Origin: Larix kaempferi
Lineage: Eukaryota; Streptophyta; Pinopsida; Pinales; Pinaceae
Assembly: GCA_027924585.1 (NCBI GenBank)
Contig: BSBM01000637.1
Location: 248,001-312,000 of the forward strand
DNA: 64,000 nucleotides
Direction: 5' to 3'
Shown here: piece by piece, positions 35,475 to 51,230 of the stretch
Layout of the letters: each line of letters opens with the position of its first letter
Numbering within the stretch: position 1 is the stretch's first letter
The notes under the pieces: model-generated
What the model was told of the DNA's origin: nothing
Seen by the model: only the letters and a program-made list of their open reading frames with translations
Databases searched by the model: none
Program-made: the position numbers and the translations under genes

Positions 35475-35908
35475 TGTGATGAACCTGCAATAACTAATTA
35501 ATGCAAATACATGAGATATCAGAAATAATAGAACTCAGAATCACTTTTATATTGATCATGGGCCACTTCGAGGGGGCAACCTCCTTTGAGTAAGCTCAAT
35601 AGAATTAACTTCACGGTGCCTTCATAGGCCTCAACACACACTTATATACTAAGTCTAGGCACCAATACCATGGGTCAATACTCTGTGTCAATACAAACCA
35701 TGGGCTAAGTCTAGGCGCCAATACTATGAGTCAAAACCATGGGACATATAATACTATGGGACGACTTACAAAGCATATGCGTCCAATACTATGGATCAAT
35801 ACTATGGGCTAATATAAACTATGGATCAACAAATACTATGGGACGACTTACAAAGCATATGCATCCAACAACAATATACTAACAAAGTAAAGACATGGGT
35901 TCCTAACA
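35475..35908 (-). repeat. LTR B (shared by units 1 and 2)
   Basis: It begins TGTGATGAACC and ends GGTTCCTAACA. The neighbouring minus-strand PBS reads GGTATCAGAGC, preceded by CC instead of the CT found beside LTRs C and D, so one base of the site differs. Confidence 0.9.
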
Positions 35909-38900
35909 TCGCCTCTCCCTTAGAAAAAGCTTTGTCCTCAAAGATTTGGATGTGGAAATTGATGCAGAATCTAAAGGAGTGGGTCCCCTGTAGCATCCTC
36001 GGGTTGCATTCCGAGCCACTGGCACCTTTGGAGTTTCAGGGAGGATTGCGTGGAAGGCTGTAGACGAAGAAGAACCATATCAGCGATGTGAAAAGTGCGC
36101 TCAGAACGGTGCTGATCGGCTTGTTGTTTCAGTCGAATTCTTGCCATGTGAAAATTGTCCTGCAGAATGAGAAGAAGCTGATCACGGTTTCGAAGAATTG
36201 AGTCAATTTCCTGAACTGGGGAGCTACTGAAGGTGTATGGAAGAAGAACTGGTGGTGCATATACAAAGACTACTTCATATGGTGTCCTTTGAGATGTGGT
36301 ACTATACCACTGGAGCGCTTCTAGGAAATCCATAGAAATAGTTCTCCAAATCTGTGGAGGGATGGGTAAGGGTTTGAGCAGTCCTGAAAGGAGGGTCATT
36401 TCACCCTTGTTGACGTGGAAAGTATCACAGTAAACCACCATCCATTGAATTGTCCTTTTGAGTCCCTGCCAAAAGAAGTTACATTGTTCCTGGTCATACG
36501 TTTTGAGGAATCCAGAGTGCCCTACTGATGAAGAAGCATGGAGTTCATAGAAGAGATAGCCCCGTTGAACAGATTGCAACCAATTTGGAACAAGCAGAGA
36601 AATAGATGTAAGAGATGTTGGGTCATCAAATGTGCGAGGAGGAGCATCTTCCACCATATTGTCCTTACCCTTCTGGTAAGTGGTCGCATGGTCATAACCC
36701 ATGAGTTGGATAACCCATTTCAGGTGTGTTGGGGAGGAGACCCGTTGTTCCAGGAAAGTTTCCAGACTCTGGAGATCAGTCTTGATGCAGAAATAATTCC
36801 CCAATAGGGATGGTTGCCACTTCTGGACTATATGCAAAATAGTCATCATTTCCTGCTGAGAGGTAGATGCGGCTAAATTCTTACCGGAAAGGTCTCTTGA
36901 AGGCAACAAGCTCATTGGTTCAGCAAAGACACCTACATATCTATCCAAGGAAGTAGTGGAGACTGTTGATGGGTGCATCTGAATGGAATGGATCTGAGCG
37001 ATGACACCATGTGAATTCTTCTTAAGTATTTTTTCCAGGAAATGTGAACTGATGATGCAGAGAGACCCTGGTTGTAAGCCCATAAATTTGTGTTGTGCTC
37101 CATTGACTGAAAACTGCATCCAAAGTTTAGCAAAATCCCATAAGATGGGGCCAAGTGTGCGTAACCATTGAACGCCCAAAACCACATAACATCTGCCTAA
37201 GGACAAGGAAAACATGTGAGAGCGCAGGTTATAATATTCCATAGAGATACGCACATTGTGACACTTCCCCTTGCAAGGTAAGGTGCCCCCATTGGAAACC
37301 ATGACTTCAAAGTTGGAGCAAGGATGGACAAAACAATCAGCCTATTTGGCAATCCGAGGATCAATGAAGTTATGAGTGCTACCAGAATCAATGAGTATGG
37401 TAAGAGGGATCTTCTTGAAGTATCCCCTGACTTGCATTGTTTGTGGGGTGGTGACGCCGGTTATAGCATGGAGAGAGATCTCGGGTGGGTCGTCCTGAGA
37501 TGGGGTGTCAATAGGCGGGTGTTGAATGTCGACCTGATCATCTACTGTATCTGGAGCTTCTTCATCAAGTTTTGAGGTAGGCGGAGACTCCACATCCAAG
37601 AGATAGAGCTTTTGTTGAACACATCTATGTCCCCGAGTGAATTTCTCATCACAATTATAACAAAGTGATTTTTCTCGGCGTGCCTGCATCTCTGTTTCAG
37701 ACAATTGCTTGATAGGAGTTGGTCGAAGAGCAGGCGTGATGGGAGGTCGTTGCGAACCCATATTTATGAAGGGAACAAAGGTGGGTTTGGAGCGTTGTTG
37801 AGATGCGATCTTGTCCTCGGCCATCTTAGCCAACCCTAGGACCTCCATCATTGTGTTGGGATAAAACATTTTGACCTCTGAGTGGATTTCATCCTTGAGA
37901 CCACTGATAAAACAACTCTTGTAGAATTCATCGGACAATCCTTCTGTGTGATTGGCTAGTTTCTCAAATTACGTCTGATACTCTCTCACTGTACCAGTTT
38001 GGTGAAGTTTAGTGAGTGCTCCTGTGAAGTCATCAAAAGAACTAGGACCAAATCATGACAAAAGGAGTTGGCAAAAATCTGTCCAGTTTGGCTCGGGATG
38101 AGCTTTGATGTACCAACGGTACCATTGAAGGGCTTCCTGTTCCAAATGAAAAGATGCAAGTGGAACTTTCTGAACATCAAAAGTATTATGTAGATCGAAA
38201 TATTGTTCTTGTCGGCATATCCATCCAGTCGGATCAGTACCATTGAAGCGAGGAAAATCAAGCTTCGGCCCACGAAAATTGCTGGAAGAAGAGAACCCAG
38301 GGGCTGCAAAAGATTCTGGCTGTCGGTTATTGTTCATGGCTGAATGTTGAAGAGGGAGGCTGAGAAATTTTTCATCCAGATCTTGGAGTTTGGTTTCGAT
38401 GGCTGCAAGTGCTTCCTCCATGGTGTTTGCTCCTGTTCAAGTGACAACCGTAACCAGTAATTTTTATTTTTTTTGTGGGTGGGGAAGGGGGGAATTGATA
38501 GAAAAACACAAACACAAGCTTATTTAGTAAGGGAAAATTTGGATTTGGGAAAAACTCGGAGGGGTAATTGGAGTTTGACTAGGTTTTTGACACTTTCTAA
38601 GGGACAGGGAAGCAAAAAATGAGGATTTCAGAAGCGGGAACTCTATGGTAAAATTTGAAGGCAATTGGGTGAAAATTGAAGAAGTTATGGCAAACCCTAA
38701 AAATAGACAAATGTGGGATTTATGCTCTTGGGAAGTGGAATTTGGGATAGGGTCTTCAATAATGAGATATGCAGAATGGGATTGCAGGGATGTCAGTGAA
38801 GTTTCAGAAAAAACAGAGTTGAAATAAGGCAGATATGGCCGAAAAACAGAATTTATACCCTTTTTTTTTCCAGAAATGAATCAGCAACAGCAGCGTGGAA

Positions 38901-39455
38901 GGGATCCGCAACAGATGGATCTGCAACGACGTAGAAGGGATCGAAAATGGCAGGATCTGAAATGGTGACTAGATCTGGAACGAATTTCAGAATAGATCTG
39001 AAATGGCTGGATCTGGAGCGGAAGTGATCGGCAACAGTTCAACTGAAAATACATATGGACCGTAGGTATGTACGGCTTCCTAACAGTTCAGGTGTTTCAC
39101 TCGACCACCAATGCTGTCTGACATCTTGCGTATTGAGGCAGTACCCCTCACTCCACGACTCAGGTAAAACTGATAACCGCTTTGCCACAAATGACAGCTC
39201 TTGTTTTACCTCATGGGTGGGAACTAGACAATCAGGTAGGGGTCGTTGCCCTTTTCGCTGGCAGGTCCTCTCAATGGGCCAGCTACTTTGGGGTTCCTGT
39301 GGTACTCCTCACAATGAGTTTTAGGGCTTATGCCCAATTAATTCCCATAGTTAAGCGGATAGGGATTATTCCCAAATCTGAAGTTGCAACAGATGCGAAA
39401 AAAAATTTGGCAGAAATTCCACCCATCGAGCCCAAGAAAGTACTCTGATACCAGA
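35909..39455 (-). pseudogene. Array unit 2: fused gag-pol frame with in-frame deletions
   Basis: One minus frame runs from ATG 38421 to 35971 (817 codons) with only three premature stops (near 38053, 37940 and 37342) and no frameshift. The order is gag (LDFPRFNGTDPTGWI), a knuckle CYNCDEKFTRGHRC, the protease (ILIDSGSTHNFIDPR), then a jump from the start of RT (YVGVFAEPMSLLPSRD) into the middle of RNase H (LGNYFCIKTDLQSLETFLEQ), an integrase zinc domain (HASSSVGHSGFLKTY), then a jump from ISMDFLEAL to the integrase C-terminus (WYSTTSQRTPYEVVF). It ends with QWLGMQPEDATGDPLL, a chromodomain-like tail. RT catalysis and the integrase DDE core are missing. Confidence 0.9.
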
Positions 39456-39888
39456 TGTGATGAACCTGCAATAATTAATTAATGAAAATACACGAGATAT
39501 CAAAAATAATAGAACTAAGAATCAGTTTTATATTGATCACGGAACACTTCTAGGGGGAAACCTCCTTTGAGCAAGCTCAATACAATTAACTTCACGATGC
39601 CTTCATAGGCCTCAACACACACTTATATATAAGTCTAGGCACCAATACCATGGGTCAATACTATGTGTCAATACAAACCATGGGCTAAGTCTAGGCGCCA
39701 ATACTATGAGTCAAAACCATGGGACATATAATACTATGGGACGACTTACAAAGCATATGCGTCCAATACTATGGATCAATACAATGGGCTAATATAAACT
39801 ATGGATCAACAAATACTACGGGACGACTTACAAAGCATATGCGTCCAACAACAATATACTAACAAAGTAAAGACATGGGTTCCTAACA
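39456..39888 (-). repeat. LTR C (shared by units 2 and 3)
   Basis: It begins TGTGATGAACCTGCAATAA and ends GGTTCCTAACA. The PBS of unit 2 (minus strand TGGTATCAGAG) adjoins it on the left. Confidence 0.9.
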
Positions 39889-43530
<3,642 letters not shown>

Positions 43531-43964
43531 TGTGATGAACCTGCAATAATTAATTAATGCAAATACACGAGATATCAGAAATAATAGAACTCATAATCAC
43601 TTTTATATTGATCACGGACCACTTCGAGGGGGCAACGTCCTTTGAGCAAGCTCAATACAATTAACTTCACGGTGCCTTCATAGGCCTCAACACACACTTA
43701 TATAGTAAGTCTAGGCACCAATACCATGGGTCAATACTATGTGTCAATACAAACCATGGGTTAAGTCGAGGCGCCAATACTATGAGTCAAAACCATGGGA
43801 CATATAATACTATGGGACGACTTACAAAGCATATGCGTCCAATACTATGGATCAATACTATGGGCTAATATAAACTATGGATCAACAAATACTACGGGAC
43901 GACTTACAAAGCATATGCGTCCAACAACAATATACTAACAAAGTAAAGACATGGGTTCCTAACA
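43531..43964 (-). repeat. LTR D (5' end of the array)
   Basis: It begins TGTGATGAACCTGC and ends GGTTCCTAACA, followed by the outer target duplication ccttc (43965-43969). The PBS of unit 3 adjoins it on the left. Confidence 0.9.
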
Positions 43965-43969
43965 CCTTC

Positions 43970-44232
43970 TCTTTATTGATATGTTTGTGATAGGAGGTTC
44001 TTGTGGTTCTAATATGTCATGGTCTTCAGGTGTTACATCTTCAAGGTTGGGTACATCCTCTGCAGTTCTGGAAGGTGCATCTTCTTCATATACTTCTTCA
44101 TACTAACACTTCTTAGATCTCTTGAGAGATGCTTCTTCATCAAATGTCACATCCCTACTTATTTCCATATGATGGAAACCTGGGATGTAAATTCTGAATG
44201 CTTTGGATGCTTCACAATATCCAACAAATATT
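43970..44232 (-). pseudogene. Pol linker of copia I (integrase to RT)
   Basis: The minus frame reads IFVGYCEASKAFRIYIPGFH, then MEISRDVTFDEEASLKRSKK, a single TAG, and an acidic Glu/Asp/Pro stretch ending TNISIKRR. This is the region between integrase and RT in copia pol. It joins RPAWARD at 31479 when the gypsy array is removed. It is cut on its N-terminal side by the Tat-type element at 44233. Confidence 0.85.
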
Positions 44233-45258
44233 TGTTACACCAAAATGTCGTCACCCTTGTGCAAGTGTCACAAGTGTTGCAAATGTCGTCGTCATGACCT
44301 AGTGTCGTCATCATGACCGTTGCAAGTACCGTCATTATGTCCAAGTGTTGTCATCATGACCATTGTGATAATGTCATCATTCTAACCATTGTGTATACAT
44401 CCCTAAAGTCATCTAGACCAAGTACTTATTTGGGAGGATTTGTACTCAGTTTGTACAACCTTTTGAGAGGTCGTCGCAGGTTTCACACTAGCAATAGGTG
44501 ATTTCGCAGGTTGCTCTATAGCAAGATGCGACGAGGTTTGTTAATGGGAAAAAATAGCCATTTTGAGATATTTCTCGAAGCTTTCCCATTTGGGGGCTTA
44601 TCCCTGATCTCTTGGAGAGCTGGTACTCGACCCCTAACTCATTGGGAAGATCCCCTATCTCTCTCCTACCATCTCTCAACCTATCCTATCCATAACCCCA
44701 TCCACTTAGTCCTATATAAGTGAGGCTCACTCCCATACCAAAGGGAGGAAGACTATGGTATCTACATGCTGGTGAAATCTCTCTTGGGACACCTTCACTC
44801 ACCTCTTGGAGAATTCATGCTTCCTTGGAAGGGCTTGGCAATTGGCTTATGTGGAGAAGGGCTGCTCCGTTAAGTCATTGGTTGTGGTTCTATATCTCTA
44901 TCATGTACTCCTCTATTTGCAGTAATACAAATGCTTTCCACCAATATCGTTCTTAATGTGTGATGATGTTGTGTTGTTTACCTGCTTAACTGTTTACATA
45001 CATCTCTTATTGTATAGATGCTCTTTACTCATTTCTCTTTTCTGTGTCTTAACAGGTCTTGTAGCTTGGATCTGATGATCTCGAGACGTGGAGCAACATC
45101 CGGGAGAAAGGATAGAGAAATCAAAGAGGTAAGAAATCTATTACTTGATCCTTAAGTAGATCTAGGAAACGTGTTTGTAGTCTATTCTATTTGTTCTAGA
45201 CTCGCATTGAGCTAGGGAGATCCGGCTCGCCTCCGGTCGAGTGGATTGTCCTATAACA
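44233..45258 (+). repeat. 5' LTR of Tat-plus
   Basis: The ends are TGTTACACC and CTATAACA. The first 200 bp contain several imperfect copies of GTCGTCATGACC. A TATA box (CCTATATAAG) lies at about 44711-44720. The assignment rests on the TG...CA ends, the abrupt break of copia I at 44232 and the primer-site-like sequence just after it; the 3' copy is not in the window. Confidence 0.7.
44711..44720 (+). promoter_or_regulatory. TATA box of the Tat-plus LTR
   Basis: CCTATATAAG sits in the second half of the LTR, as expected for the element's own promoter. Transcription would begin roughly 30 bp downstream. Confidence 0.55.
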
Positions 45259-45262
45259 AATC

Positions 45263-45280
45263 TGGTGACCATACTGGGGA
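45263..45280 (+). promoter_or_regulatory. Candidate primer binding site of Tat-plus
   Basis: TGGTGACCATACTGGGGA follows the LTR end after four bases. It starts with TGG as primer sites do, and is similar to the Arg-tRNA type sites described for Ogre elements. The exact tRNA cannot be assigned from the window. Confidence 0.55.
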
Positions 45281-47480
45281 AGAACATTGTTGTTTTCAAT
45301 CTAAATGTTAGTTTCAGTTGATTGGTTTTCCAAGCCATCCTTTTTCCTCTTAAGCCCTTTCACCATCAGATCTTCGCTTTGAAGAGACTGATTGCCTTCC
45401 TTTGAGTTTGTACTTCCCATTTGCAGACCTTTTTATGCTCATTATCTGGAGAATTGGTTCATTTTTTAACCTAGATCTCGCCTGTCGCACCTAGTCAGTG
45501 TACCCAGAGCGACATTGTGTGTTTTTTTATCTCTATTCTTAGCTTGTCATTCGGTCGTCGCAGCCCTTCCATTGGTATACTACGACACCGTCACACTTCC
45601 CGCATTGGTGAACTGCGACGTCACACTGTGCACAAGAACAGAGTGCGCCAATCTTCCCAAAGTACCATACAAGTGCCCCTTCTCCATTTCTGATTTGTGT
45701 TTTGGTTTGTCTGTAGACTCCTCTGTACTGTACCTTCCAGGTAGAGACCCTTTTGTCCAACAGTGTTTTGTTTGGCTTACTTGTATTGGTTTTTGGGTCT
45801 TTTTGAGATTTGGATTCACGTTTGGCCCTTTGAGTAAAAACTAGTGTTTTGCTTGCATTTTTTAAGCGAAATGGGTTCTATTTTTTTAAGCGAAATCATG
45901 CCTTCATCAGTCGTTTTGACCCATCTCAAGGTTTTGAGATCATTTTTGGTTTGGTGTGATTGACTTGTTTTAAAGACTTGAAGAGTGTGGGATATCCATG
46001 TCTTTTTGAGCTTCTCTTTCTTGGGTTATGCATCTTATTTCCCTTACATGCTGAGCTATTAAATCATTTTTGGGAAAGATTGATTCTTTGTCTCCGCTTT
46101 AGTTCAAAGAAAAGCTTGATTTTGTCACTCTTTTGCTATATTCATGAAATTGGAAAACAAAAGTATTCTTCTTGCTTTAATTTGATCATTTGAAATTCTT
46201 GGTCTCACACTCATAAGAAGAAGAAAGATTTGTTTCAGATTTGTATGCATTTGAGTTAGATAAGATTGTTAAATGCTTTCCTTTGTCTTGCATTTGATTG
46301 GAAACGTTTGTGGAATCCTTCTTTCCGTACCTCAGATGTGTCTTTTTCAAGTGTAAAAAGATAGGAAATGAGTTATAATTATTGCATTTGGTATATTTGA
46401 GCCTTTCTTAAGTGCCTTTGAGTTGTTTGGGTGCTTGCAATTTTTCTTTGGGAATTTTTGAAAGATTAGAATGTTGTAGATATCTTCTCACTTTCTGTAT
46501 ATAAATATAAAAAACATTGAGTTATCAAATTCCATTTTTGGTACATGCATTTGAAAATTGAAAGTGCTTCATTATTTTGTCTTATACATTGTTAAGATTA
46601 GTTACATCTTTCATTTTCTTTGCGCTCTTTAGCTGATTATTGCAGAAAGTTAGAGCTATTGCACTTTAGGAAGGAATTCTTCTTTTCGCCACTACTTTAC
46701 TTTTGGTTTGAAAGAAAGAAAAATCTCTCCCTACCTTAAGTAGTTTTCATTGAAAAGGAAAGGAAAATGTGCATTATCATGTAGTTGAGGATTGCATTAT
46801 GTTTACATTTATGTACTCACCTCATGCATCCACCTAACCGTACAAGATAAAATTAATGCTAGTTTAGGTTAAAATCATTTAGCAACTTGTGTGTAAGTTA
46901 GAGATGTGTTCCGACGTCGTTAAGTGTGGCAGCTGTCGTTATTTGTCAGCACTGTAGTCCGTGGGTATTGTAGTCTTCCATGTACATCGATATATCGAGC
47001 TCCTTCACGTACCCACCAAGTACCATAATCCGTACTTGGCGTATATCGAAGGGTGTATCACATACTCGACACGTATATCGGAAGGTCTTGTGCCAACGGC
47101 TGTGCATTAGACAACACCACTACGGATTTGAGCTCCCACGTACCTTGAGTATATTGGGAGACACCATTAGGATTCCTGAAACCAACCAAGTTAACCATTT
47201 GGCCGTCTTGGCAAAGCAATACACCGGGAACAACACTCGAGGAGATTAGCATGCACGTACTGTCCAGGTAATCGGGTATGTAGGAAAGGGTACGGTCCCA
47301 ATCCTCCTTGTTGCGTCATATTGTTGGACCCCGCAGTATATAGCAGTTTGCGATGCCTTGATAATCCTTTGAGGTTCCAGACTTTGAATCCACTCCTATT
47401 CACACAGTTTGCTTGTTGATTTTAGACTTGAGTAGTACTTGACTTGTGTGGTACTTCAGAGACTCTTAGGAAGTTTAGAT
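45281..47480 (+). other. Leader of Tat-plus
   Basis: There is no convincing protein over 2.2 kb. The part 46900-47400 contains repeated CGTATATCG and ACGTACC motifs and short frames only. Ogre-type elements often carry an extra frame in this position; if one existed here it is no longer readable. Confidence 0.5.
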
Positions 47481-49031
47481 ATGGAAGATTCTTCTGGGAC
47501 TACCAACCAAGGCACCCCATTCCAGGGTATGCCATTTGTTATTCCCCCTTGTGGAACTGTTGGTCCTCCCTTTATGGATACGTTGAGTCTTCCTGGATTG
47601 ACGATAGGATTACCGATATGGTTATTCTCCAATCCAGATACGCCAAGTGCACCAATCATGTCAGACCTAGGTCCTTCACCACACAAGCATCAATCTCATG
47701 ATGACCCTTCTCCTTCTCCGTCGAAAGTTGAATCGGCTTCCATATCTTTCTCTTCTCCTACTGAAAACTATGAGGTCAGTAAGAAGGCTAGTGTGAAGAA
47801 GAAGAAAGGGAAGATTAAGAAGAAGAAAGATAAGAAAGAGACCAAGCGCCAACCATCTGCCTCTGATGGCACTCATTCTATGAGAACACCTTGTAAGCCA
47901 AAGTTCCCTTGCAGACTTTGCAAGGGTGATCACCTTCTCAAGAATTGTCCCGGTCTTCCTCGTGTGTCAGAAGTGTGGTCTAAAAACCCTAAACCGCTTG
48001 TATCGTCAACCTCTTACCATCATGTTGATGACACTCCCTCAACCAATGATCCATTGTTGAAGGGTCGAAAGGGTAAAGTCCTGTATCCCTATTTGATATG
48101 CAAGGGTATGCACTGTACTTTCCTTTGTCCAAGCATGGATGAAGCTTCACGGTGGTTGGAAGATATTACTAGTTCTCAACAAGTGATTCCAACAAGAGAT
48201 AGTAAGTTGTCCCTTGATCCCCCACTGGTTGACCAAGTGATCAATTCAGTTTCATTTGCAATTGATCCCACTCTTCCTTCCGAGAGTGAAGTGATCGAGT
48301 CGCTGTCATCTCCACTCGATCCCGCTCTTTCATTGGAAAAATTCCAGACTGAAGCAGTCACCATGACACAATCTTCGTCTCATTCTTATCTTCCAAGTGA
48401 GAGTGAATTGGGAACTGCTGATGTTTTCCTATTCAGTTCAGAATGTCCTAGGCAAGGGGAAACCCTATCCATTCCTACAGGACCTCCCCCAAGTACTGAG
48501 GTCATTTCCTTTGATTGGAATGGTCTAATAGAATCTCGTCTTCCTTCGAGTATTCCTTTTCAAATATCTGTAGGAGTTTTCGATAAGGAAATATTTTGTA
48601 CAATAGTTGATGAGGGAGCTTCTATTAGTATTTTATCCTCAACTACTTGTCAAGCTATAGGTTTGCCTCAGCTTGTGCTAGTCACTGACCAGATTTTTCC
48701 AGTCACTGACCAGATTTTGGATTTTAATAAAATGCCTACCGGACCTTTAGGGATTATCCCGCAGTTACCTGTCACGTTGAGAGGTAAAACTGTTTATGTT
48801 GATGTCATGGTTGTCCAAGGTCCTTTAGATTTCAATATACTCCATGGATGTGATTATGTCTATGCTATGAAAGCCGTCGTGTCCACACTCTTTCGAGTGA
48901 TGTATTTTCCCCATCATGGGAATGTTGTGACCATTGATCAGCTTTCTTTCGTGACACCCACTCATCATATGACTCCTAGTCATTATACTTCCCTAAATGT
49001 TCTACATGTTTTAGTGGTTTCTTCCCCCTGA
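47481..49031 (+). CDS. gag C-terminal part and aspartic protease, Tat-plus
   Basis: From the ATG at 47481 the 516-residue product has a Pro-rich start with LSLPGLTIGLPIW (about residues 35-50), a Lys-rich block (about 110-130), a zinc knuckle CRLCKGDHLLKNC (about 144-156) and a second one, YLICKGMHCTFLC (about 204-216), whose first Cys is Tyr. An aspartic protease follows with IVDEGASISILSS (about 375) and NILHGCDYVYAMKAVVSTLF near the end. The active site is D-E-G-A instead of D-S/T-G-A. The frame has no internal stop. In-frame codons upstream start with TTG and lie in the leader, so the ATG was preferred. RT does not follow. Confidence 0.7.
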   Translation: MEDSSGTTNQGTPFQGMPFVIPPCGTVGPPFMDTLSLPGLTIGLPIWLFSNPDTPSAPIMSDLGPSPHKHQSHDDPSPSPSKVESASISFSSPTENYEVSKKASVKKKKGKIKKKKDKKETKRQPSASDGTHSMRTPCKPKFPCRLCKGDHLLKNCPGLPRVSEVWSKNPKPLVSSTSYHHVDDTPSTNDPLLKGRKGKVLYPYLICKGMHCTFLCPSMDEASRWLEDITSSQQVIPTRDSKLSLDPPLVDQVINSVSFAIDPTLPSESEVIESLSSPLDPALSLEKFQTEAVTMTQSSSHSYLPSESELGTADVFLFSSECPRQGETLSIPTGPPPSTEVISFDWNGLIESRLPSSIPFQISVGVFDKEIFCTIVDEGASISILSSTTCQAIGLPQLVLVTDQIFPVTDQILDFNKMPTGPLGIIPQLPVTLRGKTVYVDVMVVQGPLDFNILHGCDYVYAMKAVVSTLFRVMYFPHHGNVVTIDQLSFVTPTHHMTPSHYTSLNVLHVLVVSSP

Positions 49032-49039
49032 TGATGGGG

Positions 49040-51230
49040 GGTACGAGCATAGTTTATGTTTTGTTTCAAGCTCGTTAAAAAATGAAACCAACCTTCAATC
49101 AAAGTTTCTCTTTGATTTCAATATTGCATAAAAATGAAACCATTTCACATGAGCACAGTTCCCGTTCTATGTCAAACTCGTTAAAAAATGAAATAGGTTC
49201 CTACGAGCATAGTTTATGTTTTGTTTCAAGCTCGTTAAAAAATGAAACCAGCCTTCAAGCAAAGTTTCTTTTTGATTTCAAGCTGGCATAAAAATGAAAC
49301 CATTTCACGAGCATAGTTCCTGTTCTATGTCAAGCTCGTTAAAAAATGAAACCAACCACCCTAGCATAGTTTACCTTTGGTTTCAAGCTTGCATAAAAAT
49401 GAAACCAATCCACCTGGAGCATAGTTTTATTCTATTTCAAGCTCGTTAAAAAATGAGATAGACCCCTCTTGCATAATTTACCTTTGGTTTCAAGCTTGCA
49501 CAAAAATGAAACCATCCACTCGAGCATAGTTTTATTCCATTTCAAGCTCGTTAAAAAATAGGATGGGCCCCCTCAAGCATAGCTAATGTCTATTTCAAGC
49601 TTGTGCAAAAATGAAATAGATCTCCCTCCCATCAGTTCGAGTCTCTCGCTAGAGTTAGAACTTGAACCTTCATTTTATTTGATTCATGTTTTCCCCCCCT
49701 TGGCGAACATTTTCATATTAGTAGCCAAGTTGGTAGTTGGGTTAGCAAGCAGCATTTTCAGACGAAATGAAGCTTGGGGGGCATGTCACATGTCATACTG
49801 TCAATAATCATGTTGAAGGAACACTACCATGTTAAGCTGCTAGCAATCATGCTGGGGGCATTTTCCAACCTCTGGGCATCATGTTGGGAAGGAACTCGTC
49901 AATGGGCCTTAACCTATGATCATAATTCCCTTTCTGTGTCAAGATCTTTAAAAAATGAAACAAGTCTTTTGAGCAGAGTTCTATTCCTATGTCAAGCTCG
50001 TTAAAAAATGAAACATATCCTTTCCCTTTGAGTCGAGTCTCCTCGTAGACTTAGTACCTGAACCTTCTTTTCACCTGCCTATGCCTTATGCGAATGAAAT
50101 GAAGCTTGGGGGCATGTCTTCAACCTCTAGAAGTTACACTGAATTCAACTCGATCACCTCTCCACACCACGTTGGAGCTAAGTCACTTACTTCTAGCAAT
50201 CATGCTGGGGGCACACACCAACCTATGGATGCCATGTTGGGAAAAAGTCCACCATTGGGAACATTTTTGAGCATGCTTTCCTTTTTTAGGTTTCGAGCTC
50301 ATTAAACCATGAAAATTATCTCGAGCATAGTTCATTTTTGTTACAAGCTCGTTAAAAAATGAAGCAGACATCATGAGCATTCTTCCAACCTATCTTCGAG
50401 CTCGTTAAAAACAATAAGATGGCATTTGAGATTACTTTTTCACTTTTTCGTGCTCTAGTTGAAACATGAAAAGTGGTTTGAGCTTACTTTCTACTTTTTC
50501 GTGCTCTGGTTAAAACATGAAAAGTGGTTTGAGCTTAGTTTTTACTTTTTCGTGCTCTGGTTCAAACATGAAAAAGATTCCGAGTGCTTTTGATACCATT
50601 CTCGTGCTCGTTAAAAATTTGAGTTAAAAAGGTGTGTCTAACGAGTATAGGTTTATCACTTTACCCGGCCTCGCTAGACTATTTACGGAAAAGGAGCTGT
50701 GTCGAGTTTAATTTTTCCTTTGTTGTACTCGGTTATCAACCATGACAAAGTTGTTCATGGAGTCCTTTTAAGCTCTTTTCAGACTCCCTAAATAGGAAAA
50801 GATTGCCAAGTGAACTTGATGCTTTCACACTTGTAAAAGCATTTGAATGATCGTCTTTTTGGTGATAGTTTACCCCTTTTTCGGACCAGGAAACACTATT
50901 TACGAAAAAGGAATACTCCAACCAACCATGGCTGGAAGAGTCCTCTCCCGCGTTGTTTTACCCTTTTTCAGGCGACGAGGCTAACTTTACGAAAAAGGAC
51001 CGTTGGAGTGTCCTTTAATTCTTTTCAGACTCTCTAAACATGAAATGACGCCGAGTTTTTCTTCTATGGACTCGTTAAATTTTAAACATTGAAGGGCCCA
51101 TTATGGGACAAACCCCTCTTTTCCTAGGTTCGTAAAACATTTGGCATTGGACTCATCTATGAGATGAGTTATACCAAGCATCTGGTTACCCTCATCAAGC
51201 TCGTTAAAAAACAAGTGAGGCACTCATCAT
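49040..51230. repeat. Array of short hairpins after the protease of Tat-plus
   Basis: Directly after the stop codon come repeats of about 50 bp, each with an inverted repeat around a loop such as AGCTCGTTAAAAAA or AGCTTGCATAAAAA. Examples are TTGGTTTCA/TGAAACCAA (49377-49385 and 49400-49408), TCTATTTCA/TGAGATAGA (49431-49439 and 49454-49462), TCTATTTCA/TGAAATAGA (49589-49597 and 49612-49620), TCTTTTC/GAAAAGA (50774-50780 and 50796-50802) and CCTTTTTCG/CGAAAAAGG (50875-50883 and 50903-50911). Spacing is regular to about 49640 and looser after that, with unrelated stretches such as 49625-49930 in between. Confidence 0.85.

Noticed and set aside
36538-36807. Plus-strand frames of 89 codons repeated at 32547, 36538 and 40518
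   Set aside because: They are antisense shadows of the RNase H/integrase part of the array units and recur only because the units are repeated.
45515-45844. 109-codon frame in the Tat-plus leader as an extra ORF
   Set aside because: It has no similarity that I recognise and overlaps minus-strand frames of equal quality.
49040-51230. CRISPR-like appearance of regularly spaced repeats
   Set aside because: The setting is plant retrotransposon DNA, the repeats are imperfect, and there are no unique spacers or cas genes; the hairpin interpretation fits better.
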